The notes: generated from the letters alone by a model not told the origin. 44,641 nucleotides of DNA from Treponema sp. (GCA_016287815.1 JAEEWW010000012.1:1-44641), one strand, 5' to 3'; counted from the stretch's first letter, positions 25,947-35,280 are shown. Made by a program: numbers and translations.

Positions 25947-27902
25947 ATGCCTGATTTATTTGATATAGATGAAGCTGCATTACAAAGCAAAAATAAAGTG
26001 CGCATAGATGAACTTTCAAAACTGATAAAAAAATATCAGGATTCGTACTATAACGGTGAAGGTGAAATTTCTGATGCAGAGTTTGATAAGCTTTGGGATG
26101 AATTAAAAAATCTTGATCCTGATAATCCGATTTTACATAAGGTAGGGCAGGATTCAGGAAATTTTCAAAAGGCAACCCATATTATGATGATGGGAAGCCA
26201 GGAAAAAGCTGCCACTCCTGAACAGTTTTTGTCATGGGCACAGAATCATGTTTATTCAGAATATCTTGTTGAATACAAACTTGACGGTGCTTCACTTGAA
26301 CTTCAGTATGAAAACGGACTTTTAGTACGTGCCGTAACCCGTGGTGATGGTACTGTTGGAGACGACATAACTAAAAATGCAAAAAAAATGCAGGGCGTGC
26401 AGGCAGCCTTGTTTGACAAAAATTTTAATAAAATTCCGTTTACCGGCGGCATACGCGGCGAAGTTATAATGACTCATAAAGTTCACAAGACACTTTTTTC
26501 TGATAAGGCAAATTGCCGTAACGCGGCCAACGGTTTAATGAAAAGAAAGGATGGAAGCGGAAGCGAAAACCTTACGCTTATTACTTATGACGCACTTTCT
26601 TCCGATGATTTTAAACCATTCAGCGATGAAGAAGAAAAAATAAAGTGGCTTTCTGATGCCGGTTTTAATGTTGTTCCGCTTGAAATCTGTAAATCTGCCC
26701 AGGAAGTAATTGAATACCGTTCCAGGGTTATGGAAATCCGCAAAGATTTGGACTATGACATTGACGGACTTGTTGTTAAAGAGCGGGCTATTAACCTTCA
26801 GGACGCAAGCCGTGCAAGACCAGACCGGCAGATTGCTTTTAAATTCAGTCTTGAAGAAGCTGTTTCTGTATTGCGCTCAGTTGAATGGAGCGAGTCTGGG
26901 GCTACTTATACGCCTGTTGCAGTTTTTGATCCTGTAGAACTTGCCGGAACAACAGTACAAAGAGCAAGCCTTGCAAACCCTGATACAATCCGTGCTTTAG
27001 GAATTTCAATCGGAAGCCATGTGGTTGTTGTAAAACGCGGAGAAATCATTCCTAAAATTGAAGGTGTTATAGAAGGAGAAGGGACTCTTTCTCCTATAGA
27101 TTTCCCGGAAAAATGTTCTGTCTGCGGAACAAAACTGACAGACGATGGCTCAAGGCTTTACTGTCCTAATAAAGATTGTTCCAAACGGATTTTGCACAGA
27201 CTTTTAAAATGGGTAAGTGTTGCAGATATCCGCGATCTGGGAGAAACATTAATACATGCTCTGTTTGAATCCAAAGTTGTACGCTCTGTAACAGATATTT
27301 ATTCACTTACAGAAGAAACCCTGACACCGTTTTTCTTAAATGAAGAAAGCATAGCTTCTGATAAAAAATCTCTTGGAGCTTCAAAAGTTGAACGTTCTAT
27401 CAATTCCCACAGAAGACTTTCTTTAGCCCAGTTCGTTGCAGGTTTTGATATCGAAGGAATAGGTGAAACAACCGTTGAAAAACTTGTTGCTTCCGGAATC
27501 GATACTCTTGAAAAGCTTTTGAATGCGCCGGAAGAGCAGATAGCAGGTGTTTATGGGTTCGGTCAGATTATGGCGCATACTGCAAAACTTGGACTTGAAG
27601 AAAATAAAGAAGAAATGCTTTCCCTTGTAGAAAAAGGAATTATTGAAATAATTCAGGCATCCGGCGGAAAATTGGCAGGGAAATCATTCTGTTTTACAGG
27701 TGAACTTACAACAATGAAAAGAGCGGATGCTCAAAATCTTGTAAAACTTGCAGGCGGACAGATAAAATCTTCTGTAACAAAAGATTTGTCATATCTTGTT
27801 ACAAATGACACTTCAAGCGGGTCGTCAAAAAATTTGAAGGCAGCCAGTTTTGGTATTCCTGTAATATCTGAAAAAGAATTTTTGGAGATAATCAGGCAGT
27901 AA
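25947..27902 (+). CDS. ligA: NAD-dependent DNA ligase LigA
   Basis: A 651-residue ligase that seals nicks in replication and repair using NAD+. Seen in order: the Ia NAD-binding region (YYNGEGEISDAEFDKLWDEL, about 34-53), the nucleotidyl transferase motif with catalytic Lys111 (YKLDGASLEL), the OB-fold (VVKRGEIIPKIEG), a four-cysteine zinc finger (CSVCGTKL and CPNKDC), helix-hairpin-helix repeats (FDIEGIGETTVEKL) and a C-terminal BRCT domain (GKSFCFTGELTTMKRADAQ). The length is normal. It starts two bases after trmB and is followed three bases later by a small membrane protein gene, consistent with one operon. Confidence 0.97.
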   Translation: MPDLFDIDEAALQSKNKVRIDELSKLIKKYQDSYYNGEGEISDAEFDKLWDELKNLDPDNPILHKVGQDSGNFQKATHIMMMGSQEKAATPEQFLSWAQNHVYSEYLVEYKLDGASLELQYENGLLVRAVTRGDGTVGDDITKNAKKMQGVQAALFDKNFNKIPFTGGIRGEVIMTHKVHKTLFSDKANCRNAANGLMKRKDGSGSENLTLITYDALSSDDFKPFSDEEEKIKWLSDAGFNVVPLEICKSAQEVIEYRSRVMEIRKDLDYDIDGLVVKERAINLQDASRARPDRQIAFKFSLEEAVSVLRSVEWSESGATYTPVAVFDPVELAGTTVQRASLANPDTIRALGISIGSHVVVVKRGEIIPKIEGVIEGEGTLSPIDFPEKCSVCGTKLTDDGSRLYCPNKDCSKRILHRLLKWVSVADIRDLGETLIHALFESKVVRSVTDIYSLTEETLTPFFLNEESIASDKKSLGASKVERSINSHRRLSLAQFVAGFDIEGIGETTVEKLVASGIDTLEKLLNAPEEQIAGVYGFGQIMAHTAKLGLEENKEEMLSLVEKGIIEIIQASGGKLAGKSFCFTGELTTMKRADAQNLVKLAGGQIKSSVTKDLSYLVTNDTSSGSSKNLKAASFGIPVISEKEFLEIIRQ

Positions 27903-27905
27903 ACA

Positions 27906-28526
27906 ATGAAAATCAGAAATGAAAATGTAGTTTCTAATTTAGCTGCTCTTTTGCTTTTAATTTTTGCGTTTACGGTAGTATATTTTTTATTTCAGTTTTC
28001 AATGTGTTTTCCTTCTGCATCGGCTATTCCAAGACTTTCAAGGTATCCTGTAGTAAGAGTCTGTGTTTACGGTTCGAGTACAGAGAATGGAAATTCAACG
28101 GTAAGTGCACGAATTGCCTTGCTTGATTCTGACAATACGGAATTTGCAGTTATTGAACGTTCCTGGAATGGATATACGCTTTCTATGGAGTTCTTATGTA
28201 CTTCGTTCAGCGGAAAAACAGTATGCTTCCCATTTAGAATCTATGGAACGGATTCTGCGCTTTCAGACTATGCTTCCATGAAACGCGGCACAAAACTTTA
28301 CCCTTACTATATAGAAGACGGTTCCTGCCTGCTTTTTGGAACTTCAAACAGTCCGAAAATAAGAAAGAGTTTTTACCGTCTTGCCCGATATGCTTTTATA
28401 ACGCGGTTCCAGGGTGTTTCTGATTTTTCAAGAAAACAGAATCTTAACTTTTCTGATTTACGGACTGGAGAAACCTATACAATTTATACCGGCTTTGACG
28501 GTAGTTTATTTATAGCCCACGATTAG
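27906..28526 (+). CDS. Small membrane-anchored protein of unknown function
   Basis: This 206-residue protein has one N-terminal membrane segment (LAALLLLIFAFTVVYFLFQF, about residues 12-31) and a soluble, mostly beta C-terminal part (YPVVRVCVYGSSTENGNSTV, FPFRIYGTDSALSDYASMKR). It is probably anchored in the inner membrane facing the periplasm. I do not recognise the family. It begins 3 bp after ligA and ends the operon. A loopless palindrome with a T-run at 28551-28573 may terminate it. Confidence 0.7.
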   Translation: MKIRNENVVSNLAALLLLIFAFTVVYFLFQFSMCFPSASAIPRLSRYPVVRVCVYGSSTENGNSTVSARIALLDSDNTEFAVIERSWNGYTLSMEFLCTSFSGKTVCFPFRIYGTDSALSDYASMKRGTKLYPYYIEDGSCLLFGTSNSPKIRKSFYRLARYAFITRFQGVSDFSRKQNLNFSDLRTGETYTIYTGFDGSLFIAHD

Positions 28527-28562
28527 AAAATTTAAAATATACTGTGCAATATAAAAAGCTTT

Positions 28563-29546
28563 TTATTTTTTTTCAGGATTAAAGGCAAAATCTTTAATCA
28601 GCTGGTCAGGATTTACAGCCATTGCATTCATGCGGATTTCCCAATGAAGGTGAGGTCCTGTTACCATTCCTGTAGCTCCTGAAAGTCCTATTTTTTCGCC
28701 TTTTTTAACGTTCTGACCTTCTTTTACAGACATTTCGCTTAAATGATAATAAATGCTGTAAAGTCCCGGTAAATGCTCTATTACGATACTCCAGCCCGTT
28801 GAAATTCTGTTTTCTGCCATAACAACTTTGCCTGTAGAGCATGCCGTAACTTCTGTTCCTTCAGGAACACCAAAATCAATTCCGTTATGAAGGGCAGTGG
28901 CTTTTTTACCTGTTGAATAAACATAGATTCTTCTGTCGGCAAAATGAGAAGTCCTTCTTTCGCAGTTAACTGGGTAGGCAAAACATTCAAGGCTGTGAAC
29001 GCCATCTTCATTTACAGTTTCAAAAACAGAATTAAGTTTGTTTATCTGGGCAATACGCTCCGGGGAAGTGTCCGTCCTTATTTCTGTATTTTTTGAAGAA
29101 AGTGGAATTTCTTCTTTTTCAAATTCTTTTTGATTAACTGTTACAGGAATAGTAAATTCCTGAGAGCCTTGTCCGAACGGAGTGTATGTTACTGTAAGAT
29201 TGTATGAGCCTGCTTCTGTCCATGTAGAAAGTGGAAGACCAGCAAGAAGTTCATTTGTATTTTTTTTGGATGCAGAAATCTGGAAAAAATCTGAATGCGA
29301 TAAATTCTTTTTTTTATCTGTTATGACTGCTTTTGCGGAAGTTTTTGCGTTCTTACTATTTTTCTGTCCTTTTGCGGCAGTCAATTTCATACGAACGAAA
29401 ACTACATCACCTGGAAAAGTTGTATCGTTATATGAAACATTTAATTCATATGCCTGGCATTTATAAACTGCGTTTCTGGCAGAAGCATTAAAACTTATTA
29501 ATAGTCCAAAGGTAATTATTGCCGTAAAAAATAATTTGTTTTTCAT
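28563..29546 (-). CDS. Secreted M23 family peptidase (LytM-like endopeptidase)
   Basis: This 327-residue protein has a signal peptide (MKNKLFFTAIITFGLLISF). A beta-rich region of about 120 residues comes next, then a C-terminal M23 domain. Zinc ligands and catalytic residues are present: His220 and Asp224 (LHNGIDFG), His268 (YYHLSE) and His299/His301 (GPHLHWEI). The complete metal site suggests an active peptidoglycan or cell-surface endopeptidase in the periplasm. The start overlaps the recJ stop by 4 bp, making it the last gene of recO-deoA-recJ-M23. Confidence 0.92.
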   Translation of the reverse strand: MKNKLFFTAIITFGLLISFNASARNAVYKCQAYELNVSYNDTTFPGDVVFVRMKLTAAKGQKNSKNAKTSAKAVITDKKKNLSHSDFFQISASKKNTNELLAGLPLSTWTEAGSYNLTVTYTPFGQGSQEFTIPVTVNQKEFEKEEIPLSSKNTEIRTDTSPERIAQINKLNSVFETVNEDGVHSLECFAYPVNCERRTSHFADRRIYVYSTGKKATALHNGIDFGVPEGTEVTACSTGKVVMAENRISTGWSIVIEHLPGLYSIYYHLSEMSVKEGQNVKKGEKIGLSGATGMVTGPHLHWEIRMNAMAVNPDQLIKDFAFNPEKK

Positions 29547-31675
29547 TGCTGTTCAGTCCTTTTTAAATCTTCAAGTATAAGCTGGGGCGTAACTGCTCCA
29601 TTAAATTCGTTCCGTGTTATGTGAAAAAGAATGTCTAGACGATCTTCCTTTTCAAAATCCCTGTGGTAGCGCTCAGCTTCTCCCCAGAACATAGCAGGCC
29701 ATTTGTTTTTACCGCAGTCAAATGTAATTTTCAGGTGCTGACGCTCTGTCTTTCCAAGCTGCTGAACATCATAGATTTTGAGAGAACGGCTCATAAACGT
29801 TAAAGGCTGGTTTTCCATCCCGTAGGGCTCAAAACTGTCTATGATTTTAAGAACATCTGGTGTCATGTATTTTGCAGGAAGCTCAGCATCAACTTCAAAT
29901 TCTTCGCATTCTTCAAGTTCTACAGTCTGACTGAGTTCTTTAAGCTTTGAAAGAAATTCATCAAGCTTGGCTCGTTCAAACTGAAAGCCTGCAGAAGCTG
30001 TATGTCCGCCAAAGTCTATAAAAAAATCTCCGAACTGGTTAAGAAAAACAGGTGCATTAAAACCTGGAACACCGCGTACTGAACCGACACAAAGATTATC
30101 TAAAAAGGCAACAGTAAAAGCAGGAAGATTAAACTGTTTTGCAAGACGCTGTGCAATAAGTCCTGTAACTCCGCGCGGGATCTTTTCAGAAATTGCAAGA
30201 CAGAGTTTTCCTGAATATGTTTCTATGCTTTCTAATGCATTCTTTTCAGCTTCAGGCATAACATCGGCCATTATCTGTTTTCGCTGTTCGTTTAAGGAAA
30301 TTATTTTTTCTGCCAGTTCCAGACGTTCTTTTGCATCCTTAGACATAAAAAGTTTTATGGCAAGTTCAGGCTGTCCAAGTCGGCCTGCAGCATTCAATGC
30401 AGGCGTAACATTCCATGCTATATCTGTTGCAGTTAGTTTTTTTCCGTTTAAGGCCAGAGAGTTTATAAGTTCCCTCAGTCCGTCGCGGCTTTTGCCGCTG
30501 TTTATTGGTTCGAGCCCTTTTTTGATGAAAATGCGGTTTTCATTTTTTAACGGCATCATGTCGGCAAGAGCTGCAAGCATTACAAGCTGTAAATCTTTTT
30601 CTTCGTTTTTTATATCGTCAGGGAATTTCGCTGCATTTTTCTGCTGAATGAAAGTTACAAAAAGATTGTAAAATCCTTCAATTTCTGTTGCAGGTTTTTC
30701 TGAATAGTGGGCAATTTTTGAAAGATCTTTTAATGCCAGTAGGCTTTTCTCTGCTGCAAACTTAAAAACTTTTGCAATTTCCGGGCGTAAATCCATTAAA
30801 TTAAATTCAACACCGTTGCCAAAAATCTTTGAAAGCAGTTTTTTTGTTATTTCTGCGTCCCACACAAAAATCTGCTGTCCGTCTAAGAACGGAAGTAATT
30901 TTGTACGAGAAATATCAACTGTTCCCGGAACAATTGTTTCAAAAAGTTTTGACTTAATTGTCATGTTCCGGACTTTTAAACATTCAATTGTATAGGCTTC
31001 ATTTACAGGAACAACATTTAAAAGACATATGTCTTCCTTGTATAATTCTGTTTTAGAAAATCGCAGAGCCTGTACAAGTTTGTATGCAACGGCAGCCCCG
31101 GAAATATCGCAGAAAGGGTAACCAGAATTTTCTGTTTTCGGGTCAAGGATAATTGCTTCCGGTAATTCTTCAACAGGATTGTGATGGTCAGTGATGATTA
31201 AATCTATATATTTTTCTGCCGCATAGGCGGCTTCTTCGCGTGCTGTAATTCCGCAGTCAACGGTAATAATTAAAGTTCCGTTTTGTGCTGCAAAAGCATC
31301 AATGATTTTTTTATTAAGCCCGTAGGTATCGTCGCCCATTGGAATACTCCAGTGAACATCAAGTCCCATTTCTTTAAGGCAGTCATAAAGAATCGTTGTA
31401 CTTGAAACACCGTCTACGTCGCGGTCGCCAAAAATAAGGACTTTTTCGCCTTCTTCCTTTGCTGCAAGAATACGGTCAACGGCATCTTCCATTTCTGAAA
31501 AAAGAAACGGACAGTGCTGAAAGCGCAAATCATTTTCCAAAAAATAAAGAAGATCTTTGCCTTCAGTGATTTGCCTCCTTGCAAAAATTGAAGCACTTAC
31601 AGGATCAATTTTGTACCGTTCGCAAAGTTCTTTTACAACTTCAACAGAGACTGATTTTTTATTCCACTGTGCCAC
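29543..31675 (-). CDS. recJ: Single-stranded-DNA exonuclease RecJ with a ~150-residue insertion
   Basis: A 710-residue RecJ, longer than the usual ~560-580. The DHH phosphoesterase motifs are clear: FGDRDVDGVSSTTIL (Asp84, Asp86), TVDCGI (Asp140) and TDHHNP (163-165). The DHHA1 part includes NAAGRLGQPELAIKLF and FGGHTASAGF. Between YKLVQALRF (about 200-206) and LQLVMLAALADMMPLKNENR (about 362-381) lies an extra segment of some 150 residues. Part of it (GQQIFVWDAEITKKLL, FNLMDLRPEIAKVF, SLLALKDLSKIA) resembles a DnaQ-type exonuclease fold without its acidic residues. The start codon is GTG, overlapping the preceding stop by one base. Confidence 0.93.
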   Translation of the reverse strand: MAQWNKKSVSVEVVKELCERYKIDPVSASIFARRQITEGKDLLYFLENDLRFQHCPFLFSEMEDAVDRILAAKEEGEKVLIFGDRDVDGVSSTTILYDCLKEMGLDVHWSIPMGDDTYGLNKKIIDAFAAQNGTLIITVDCGITAREEAAYAAEKYIDLIITDHHNPVEELPEAIILDPKTENSGYPFCDISGAAVAYKLVQALRFSKTELYKEDICLLNVVPVNEAYTIECLKVRNMTIKSKLFETIVPGTVDISRTKLLPFLDGQQIFVWDAEITKKLLSKIFGNGVEFNLMDLRPEIAKVFKFAAEKSLLALKDLSKIAHYSEKPATEIEGFYNLFVTFIQQKNAAKFPDDIKNEEKDLQLVMLAALADMMPLKNENRIFIKKGLEPINSGKSRDGLRELINSLALNGKKLTATDIAWNVTPALNAAGRLGQPELAIKLFMSKDAKERLELAEKIISLNEQRKQIMADVMPEAEKNALESIETYSGKLCLAISEKIPRGVTGLIAQRLAKQFNLPAFTVAFLDNLCVGSVRGVPGFNAPVFLNQFGDFFIDFGGHTASAGFQFERAKLDEFLSKLKELSQTVELEECEEFEVDAELPAKYMTPDVLKIIDSFEPYGMENQPLTFMSRSLKIYDVQQLGKTERQHLKITFDCGKNKWPAMFWGEAERYHRDFEKEDRLDILFHITRNEFNGAVTPQLILEDLKRTEQQ

Positions 31676-33033
31676 TATCTTATTTCCTCAATGATAAGTT
31701 TGTTGGCAGCAGGTTTTGTATCTGAATAAGTAACAGCCTGTTTTATTAAATCTAATGCCTGACTCATGCAGGAATCATCTTTTCCGTAAACATCCATAAT
31801 GAGCTGACCTTTTTGAACTTTGTCGCCTTCAATACAGCTTAAAATCATTCCGGCTTCTGCACATACAGGGTCTGTAGTAACGTTACGGCCGACACCAAGA
31901 TAAACTCCTGCAAGTCCCATTTTGTAAGCATCAATTTTGATATAACCGTCTTTTTCTGCTTTAATTTGTGCATGATGTTCTGAACGGCGTTTTCCGTAGT
32001 CAGCAAGAAGCTTATCTGCATCGCCGCCCTGGTCTTTTACGTTCTGCAGGAACTTTTCCAATGCTTTGCCGGAACTTACAGATTCGCGTGCCATTTTTAA
32101 GGCTTCTTCCTTTGTTTTTGCTTTTTCGGCAAGAAGAATCATTTCTGCAGCAAGTGCGTATGTAAGTTCCATAACGTCTTCAGGACCATTTCCTTTAAGG
32201 CAGTCAATTGTTTCTTCAATTTCAAGGAAGTTTCCGATTTTTCTTCCAAGCGGAGTATTCATGTTTGTAAGGAGGGCAACAGCCTTTTTACCCATTGCCT
32301 GTGCTGTTTTTACAAGGAAAGAAGCAAGAAGTCTTGCATCAGGAATTGATTTCATAAATGCGCCGCTTCCGTATTTTACGTCAAACACAAGCGCATCTGA
32401 ACCTTCTGCAACCTTTTTAGAAAGAATGCTTGCTGTAATAAGAGGAACTGATTCAACGGTTGCAGTAACATCGCGCAAAGCATACAGGGCTTTGTCAGCA
32501 GGAACTATTTCCTTTGACTGACCTGTCATTGCAAAGCCGGTTTTAGCAATGAGTTCTGCAAACTTTTGTGTTGAAAGGCCTGTTGTGTAGCCTGTAATGG
32601 ATTCAAGTTTATCAAGTGTGCCGCCGGTGTGACCTAATGCACGGCCGCTCATCATTGGAATCTGCACACCGCAGCAGGCGGCAATCGGTGCTAAAGGCAA
32701 AGAAATTTTATCGCCAACGCCGCCTGTAGAATGTTTGTCTACAAACGGACCTTTTAAGCCTTCTTTTTCGCGGCCGTGCAAATCAATTACATCGCCTGAA
32801 TGAAGCATACATTCTGTAAGAATTCCTGTTTCAGAAAAACTCATGCCGTTAAAGTAAACAGCCATAAGCCATGAAGAAATTTCATATTCCGGAATTGTTT
32901 TATTAAGATATCCGTCAATAAGGAATTTTATTTCTTCACGGGAAAGTTCTGTGTTTCCTGTAAGAACCTGTTTGCCGTTTTCATCGCGGACAAAAGTTCC
33001 GCGTTTTTTCATAATTATATCTGTAGCTCTCAT
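31675..33033 (-). CDS. deoA: Pyrimidine-nucleoside / thymidine phosphorylase
   Basis: This 452-residue enzyme cleaves pyrimidine nucleosides with phosphate to the base and (deoxy)ribose-1-phosphate. The phosphate-binding signature KHSTGGVGDKI (residues 100-110) and MSGRALGHTGGTLDKLESI are intact. It has the N-terminal helical domain (MRATDIIMKKRGTF) and a C-terminal alpha/beta domain. Whether it prefers thymidine only (deoA) or both uridine and thymidine (pdp) cannot be told by eye. It lies between recO (12 bp) and recJ (1-bp overlap), an operon mixing nucleoside salvage with DNA repair. Confidence 0.93.
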   Translation of the reverse strand: MRATDIIMKKRGTFVRDENGKQVLTGNTELSREEIKFLIDGYLNKTIPEYEISSWLMAVYFNGMSFSETGILTECMLHSGDVIDLHGREKEGLKGPFVDKHSTGGVGDKISLPLAPIAACCGVQIPMMSGRALGHTGGTLDKLESITGYTTGLSTQKFAELIAKTGFAMTGQSKEIVPADKALYALRDVTATVESVPLITASILSKKVAEGSDALVFDVKYGSGAFMKSIPDARLLASFLVKTAQAMGKKAVALLTNMNTPLGRKIGNFLEIEETIDCLKGNGPEDVMELTYALAAEMILLAEKAKTKEEALKMARESVSSGKALEKFLQNVKDQGGDADKLLADYGKRRSEHHAQIKAEKDGYIKIDAYKMGLAGVYLGVGRNVTTDPVCAEAGMILSCIEGDKVQKGQLIMDVYGKDDSCMSQALDLIKQAVTYSDTKPAANKLIIEEIR

Positions 33034-33045
33034 AATATCCTTCCT

Positions 33046-33855
33046 TTATAATATTCCCAACCCTGATTCCAGTGTTTTTAATTTTTGTCCGGCAGATGCT
33101 TCTATAAGGTAAAAAACAAGCTGCTTAAGTTCATTTACAGTCTGTGCTGTACATGTAATTGCCCGTACTTCCTTCGGTGTTTTTTCCGAAACGGCATTTA
33201 AGTATTCAAGTGCCTGTTTACTTAAAGCAAAAGAAGCTCCACGACTCATATTTTGCCCATCTGTGCTGTTACTTGTACCAGTACCAGCAATGCCTGCGCA
33301 ACTTTGGCAGATAAATTTATTTTCAGCTGCATCAAACAAAAATCTGTTGCATTCCGTACTTTCTGATAATAAACCTTTATCGCATACACCGCAATATTTT
33401 GTGTCAGGTCTTACACCCAATAAGCCAAGATAACGCCACAAAAATCTTATTAAACCAAGTTTTCCGTTTGGTTCGTCCGTTAATTCAAGTCCGTCCAGAA
33501 AACCATTAAGCAGAATCCAGCAGTCCTGTGGAGAACCTGCACATTTTGTTTTTAAGGCGAGCTCTGCTGAAAGACTTGCTGCCCATGATTTAAATAGGCT
33601 TTCTCTGAAAGAAAGATGAAAGTTTTTTACGTCAAAATCTGTTATTTTTGTAGATTTTTTTACATTATCGCAGTAAAGATAGATTTTCCCGCTACAGAAA
33701 GGAGAAACGAGTCCTTTTAATTTGCTTTTCGGACCGCCGTATAAAACAGCATAAGAAATGCCTTCTGACGGAGTAAGCATGCAGACGCTTCTGTTATTTT
33801 CTCCAAGCTGCGAAACAGAAAGAATCAGTGCATCTGTAATTACATTTCTCTGCAT
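33046..33855 (-). CDS. recO: DNA repair protein RecO
   Basis: This 269-residue protein helps load RecA with RecF/RecR. The N-terminal OB-fold (ALILSVSQLGENNRSVCMLT, GGPKSKLKGLVSPF) and the Cys4 zinc site (CGVCDKG and CQSC) are visible. The ATG at 33855 has no obvious ribosome binding site. It is divergent from gap with a 132-bp shared upstream region holding an inverted repeat. It is the first gene of the recO-deoA-recJ-M23 operon. Confidence 0.9.
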   Translation of the reverse strand: MQRNVITDALILSVSQLGENNRSVCMLTPSEGISYAVLYGGPKSKLKGLVSPFCSGKIYLYCDNVKKSTKITDFDVKNFHLSFRESLFKSWAASLSAELALKTKCAGSPQDCWILLNGFLDGLELTDEPNGKLGLIRFLWRYLGLLGVRPDTKYCGVCDKGLLSESTECNRFLFDAAENKFICQSCAGIAGTGTSNSTDGQNMSRGASFALSKQALEYLNAVSEKTPKEVRAITCTAQTVNELKQLVFYLIEASAGQKLKTLESGLGIL

Positions 33856-33870
33856 TATAATATAATAAGT

Positions 33871-33914
33871 GAAAAACTGACTTTCTACAATCGAATTTGA
33901 TTTGTCAGTTTTTT
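33871..33914. promoter_or_regulatory. Inverted repeat in the recO/gap divergent promoter region
   Basis: Arms 33871-33880 (GAAAAACTGA) and 33905-33914 pair over about 9-10 bp with one extra T, separated by 24 bases. The surrounding 33856-33987 is very AT-rich and must hold both divergent promoters; I could not place -35/-10 elements with confidence. It may be an operator for either gene. Confidence 0.3.
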
Positions 33915-33987
33915 CATATAGACTATTTCTTATAAATTCATTATTTTATAAGTAATTGGTTTTAATCTAATTTTTAGGAGATATACA

Positions 33988-35040
33988 ATGGCAGATGTAA
34001 AAGTTGCTATTAATGGTTTCGGCCGTATCGGTCGTTTGGCTTTCCGCCAGATGTTTGGCGCTAAGGGATATGAAGTTGTTGCTATCAATGATTTGACAAG
34101 CCCAAAAATGCTTGCACACCTTTTGAAATATGATACAGCACAGGGTGGCTATGCTGGCCGCATCGGTGAAGGTAAACACACTGTAGAAGCTCACGATGGT
34201 GAAGGTGAAGATAACTACATCGTAGTAGATGGCAAAAAAATCGTTATTTACAAGATTCCTAATGCAGCTGAACTTCCATGGGGAAAAATCGGCGTAGACG
34301 TTGTTCTTGAATGTACAGGTTTCTACACATCAAAAGAGAAGGCATCTGCTCACATTACAGCTGGTGCTAAGAAAGTTGTAATTTCAGCTCCTGCTGGAAA
34401 CGACCTTCCTACAATCGTTTACAATGTAAACCACAAAACTCTCAAGAAGGGCGACAATGTTATTTCTGCTGCTTCTTGTACAACAAACTGCTTGGCTCCT
34501 ATGGCAAAAGCTCTTAATGATGTATTCCCAATCCAGAGCGGTATCATGTCTACAATCCACGCTTACACTGGCGACCAGATGATTCTTGACGGCCCGCAGC
34601 GCAAGGGTGACCTCCGCCGTTCACGCGCAGGTGCTGCAAATATCGTTCCAAACTCAACAGGTGCTGCAAAGGCTATCGGTCTTGTAATTCCTGAATTGAA
34701 CGGAAAATTGATTGGTTCAGCTCAGCGTGTACCGGTTCCAACAGGATCTACAACAATCCTTACAGCAGTTGTAAAAGGCAACGATGTAACAAAAGAAGCT
34801 ATCAACGCAGCTATGAAAAAAGCTTCTGACCCGGAAACATTCGGATACAACGAAGACGAAATCGTTTCTTCTGACGTAATCGGAATGCGCTTTGGTTCAC
34901 TTTTCGATGCTACTCAGACAATGGTAACAAAGATTGCTGACGGCCTCTTCGAAGTACAGGTTGTTTCATGGTACGATAACGAGAACAGCTATACTTCTCA
35001 GATGGTTCGCACAATCAAATACTTCTCTGAGAACTGCTAA
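33988..35040 (+). CDS. gap: Glyceraldehyde-3-phosphate dehydrogenase
   Basis: A 350-residue glycolytic enzyme that converts glyceraldehyde-3-phosphate to 1,3-bisphosphoglycerate with NAD+. The NAD site ([18 protein letters not shown], residues 6-23), catalytic Cys164 ([13 protein letters not shown]), [19 protein letters not shown] and the C-terminal [12 protein letters not shown] are intact. The ATG follows TAGGAG with good spacing. Base choice looks smoother and more GC-ending (for example GGC, CTC, ATC) than in its neighbours, which fits high expression. It is monocistronic, closed by a UUCG-loop terminator. Fragments of its 3' end recur downstream (35089-35103, 35177-35202). Confidence 0.98.
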   Translation: MADVKVAINGFGRIGRLAFRQMFGAKGYEVVAINDLTSPKMLAHLLKYDTAQGGYAGRIGEGKHTVEAHDGEGEDNYIVVDGKKIVIYKIPNAAELPWGKIGVDVVLECTGFYTSKEKASAHITAGAKKVVISAPAGNDLPTIVYNVNHKTLKKGDNVISAASCTTNCLAPMAKALNDVFPIQSGIMSTIHAYTGDQMILDGPQRKGDLRRSRAGAANIVPNSTGAAKAIGLVIPELNGKLIGSAQRVPVPTGSTTILTAVVKGNDVTKEAINAAMKKASDPETFGYNEDEIVSSDVIGMRFGSLFDATQTMVTKIADGLFEVQVVSWYDNENSYTSQMVRTIKYFSENC

Positions 35041-35060
35041 TTAACGCTCTTTTTAAGGGA

Positions 35061-35088
35061 AAAAAATCCGCTTCGGCGGATTTTTTTT
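35061..35088 (+). terminator. Intrinsic terminator of gap
   Basis: A stem AATCCGC/GCGGATT closed by a TTCG tetraloop and followed by a run of eight T lies 20 bp after the gap stop codon. The A-run before it could also pair with the T-run, making it bidirectional. Confidence 0.92.
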
Positions 35089-35202
35089 GCTGTTCTCGTT
35101 ATCATTCGATTCAACTGGTCGCGATTTTGCTTTGCAAAATCGCTCCGCACATTCCTGCGCCACTGCTCGGAATGTGGGTACGATAATGAAAACAGCTATA
35201 CT
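35089..35202 (+). repeat. Partial copies of the gap 3' coding sequence in both orientations, with two hairpins between
   Basis: Bases 35089-35103 are the exact reverse complement of 34975-34989 in gap. Bases 35177-35202 match gap 34970-34995 at 24 of 26 positions; both differences fall at third codon positions and keep the residues YDNENSYT. Between the copies are a perfect 10-bp hairpin (35121-35130/35134-35143) and an 8-bp inverted repeat (35148-35155/35169-35176). The right copy looks like the relic of a second gap gene. The two copies can also pair with each other imperfectly around the hairpins. Confidence 0.65.
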
Positions 35203-35207
35203 GAACA

Positions 35208-35258
35208 GACATTTTCGGGAATAAGGTTGCGAGTGACGCAGCAACCGCCGAAAATGTC
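35208..35258. repeat. Nested inverted repeat downstream of the gap relic
   Basis: Outer arms 35208-35218 and 35248-35258 are a perfect 11-bp inverted repeat; inside it 35225-35230 and 35241-35246 form another 6-bp stem. The whole could extrude as a cruciform or fold as RNA. No T-run follows, so it is not a standard terminator. Confidence 0.55.
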
Positions 35259-35280
35259 GAGTTTTAGAAGATATAGGCAT

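Noticed and set aside
28551..28573. Palindrome followed by T-run as a terminator of the small membrane protein gene
   Set aside because: The 16-bp palindrome is all but loopless and AT-rich, so a stable hairpin is doubtful; mentioned only as a possibility.
33902..33936. TTGTCA with TATAAA as a gap promoter
   Set aside because: The spacing of 23 bp is too long; other AT-rich hexamers nearby are equally likely, so no promoter was placed.
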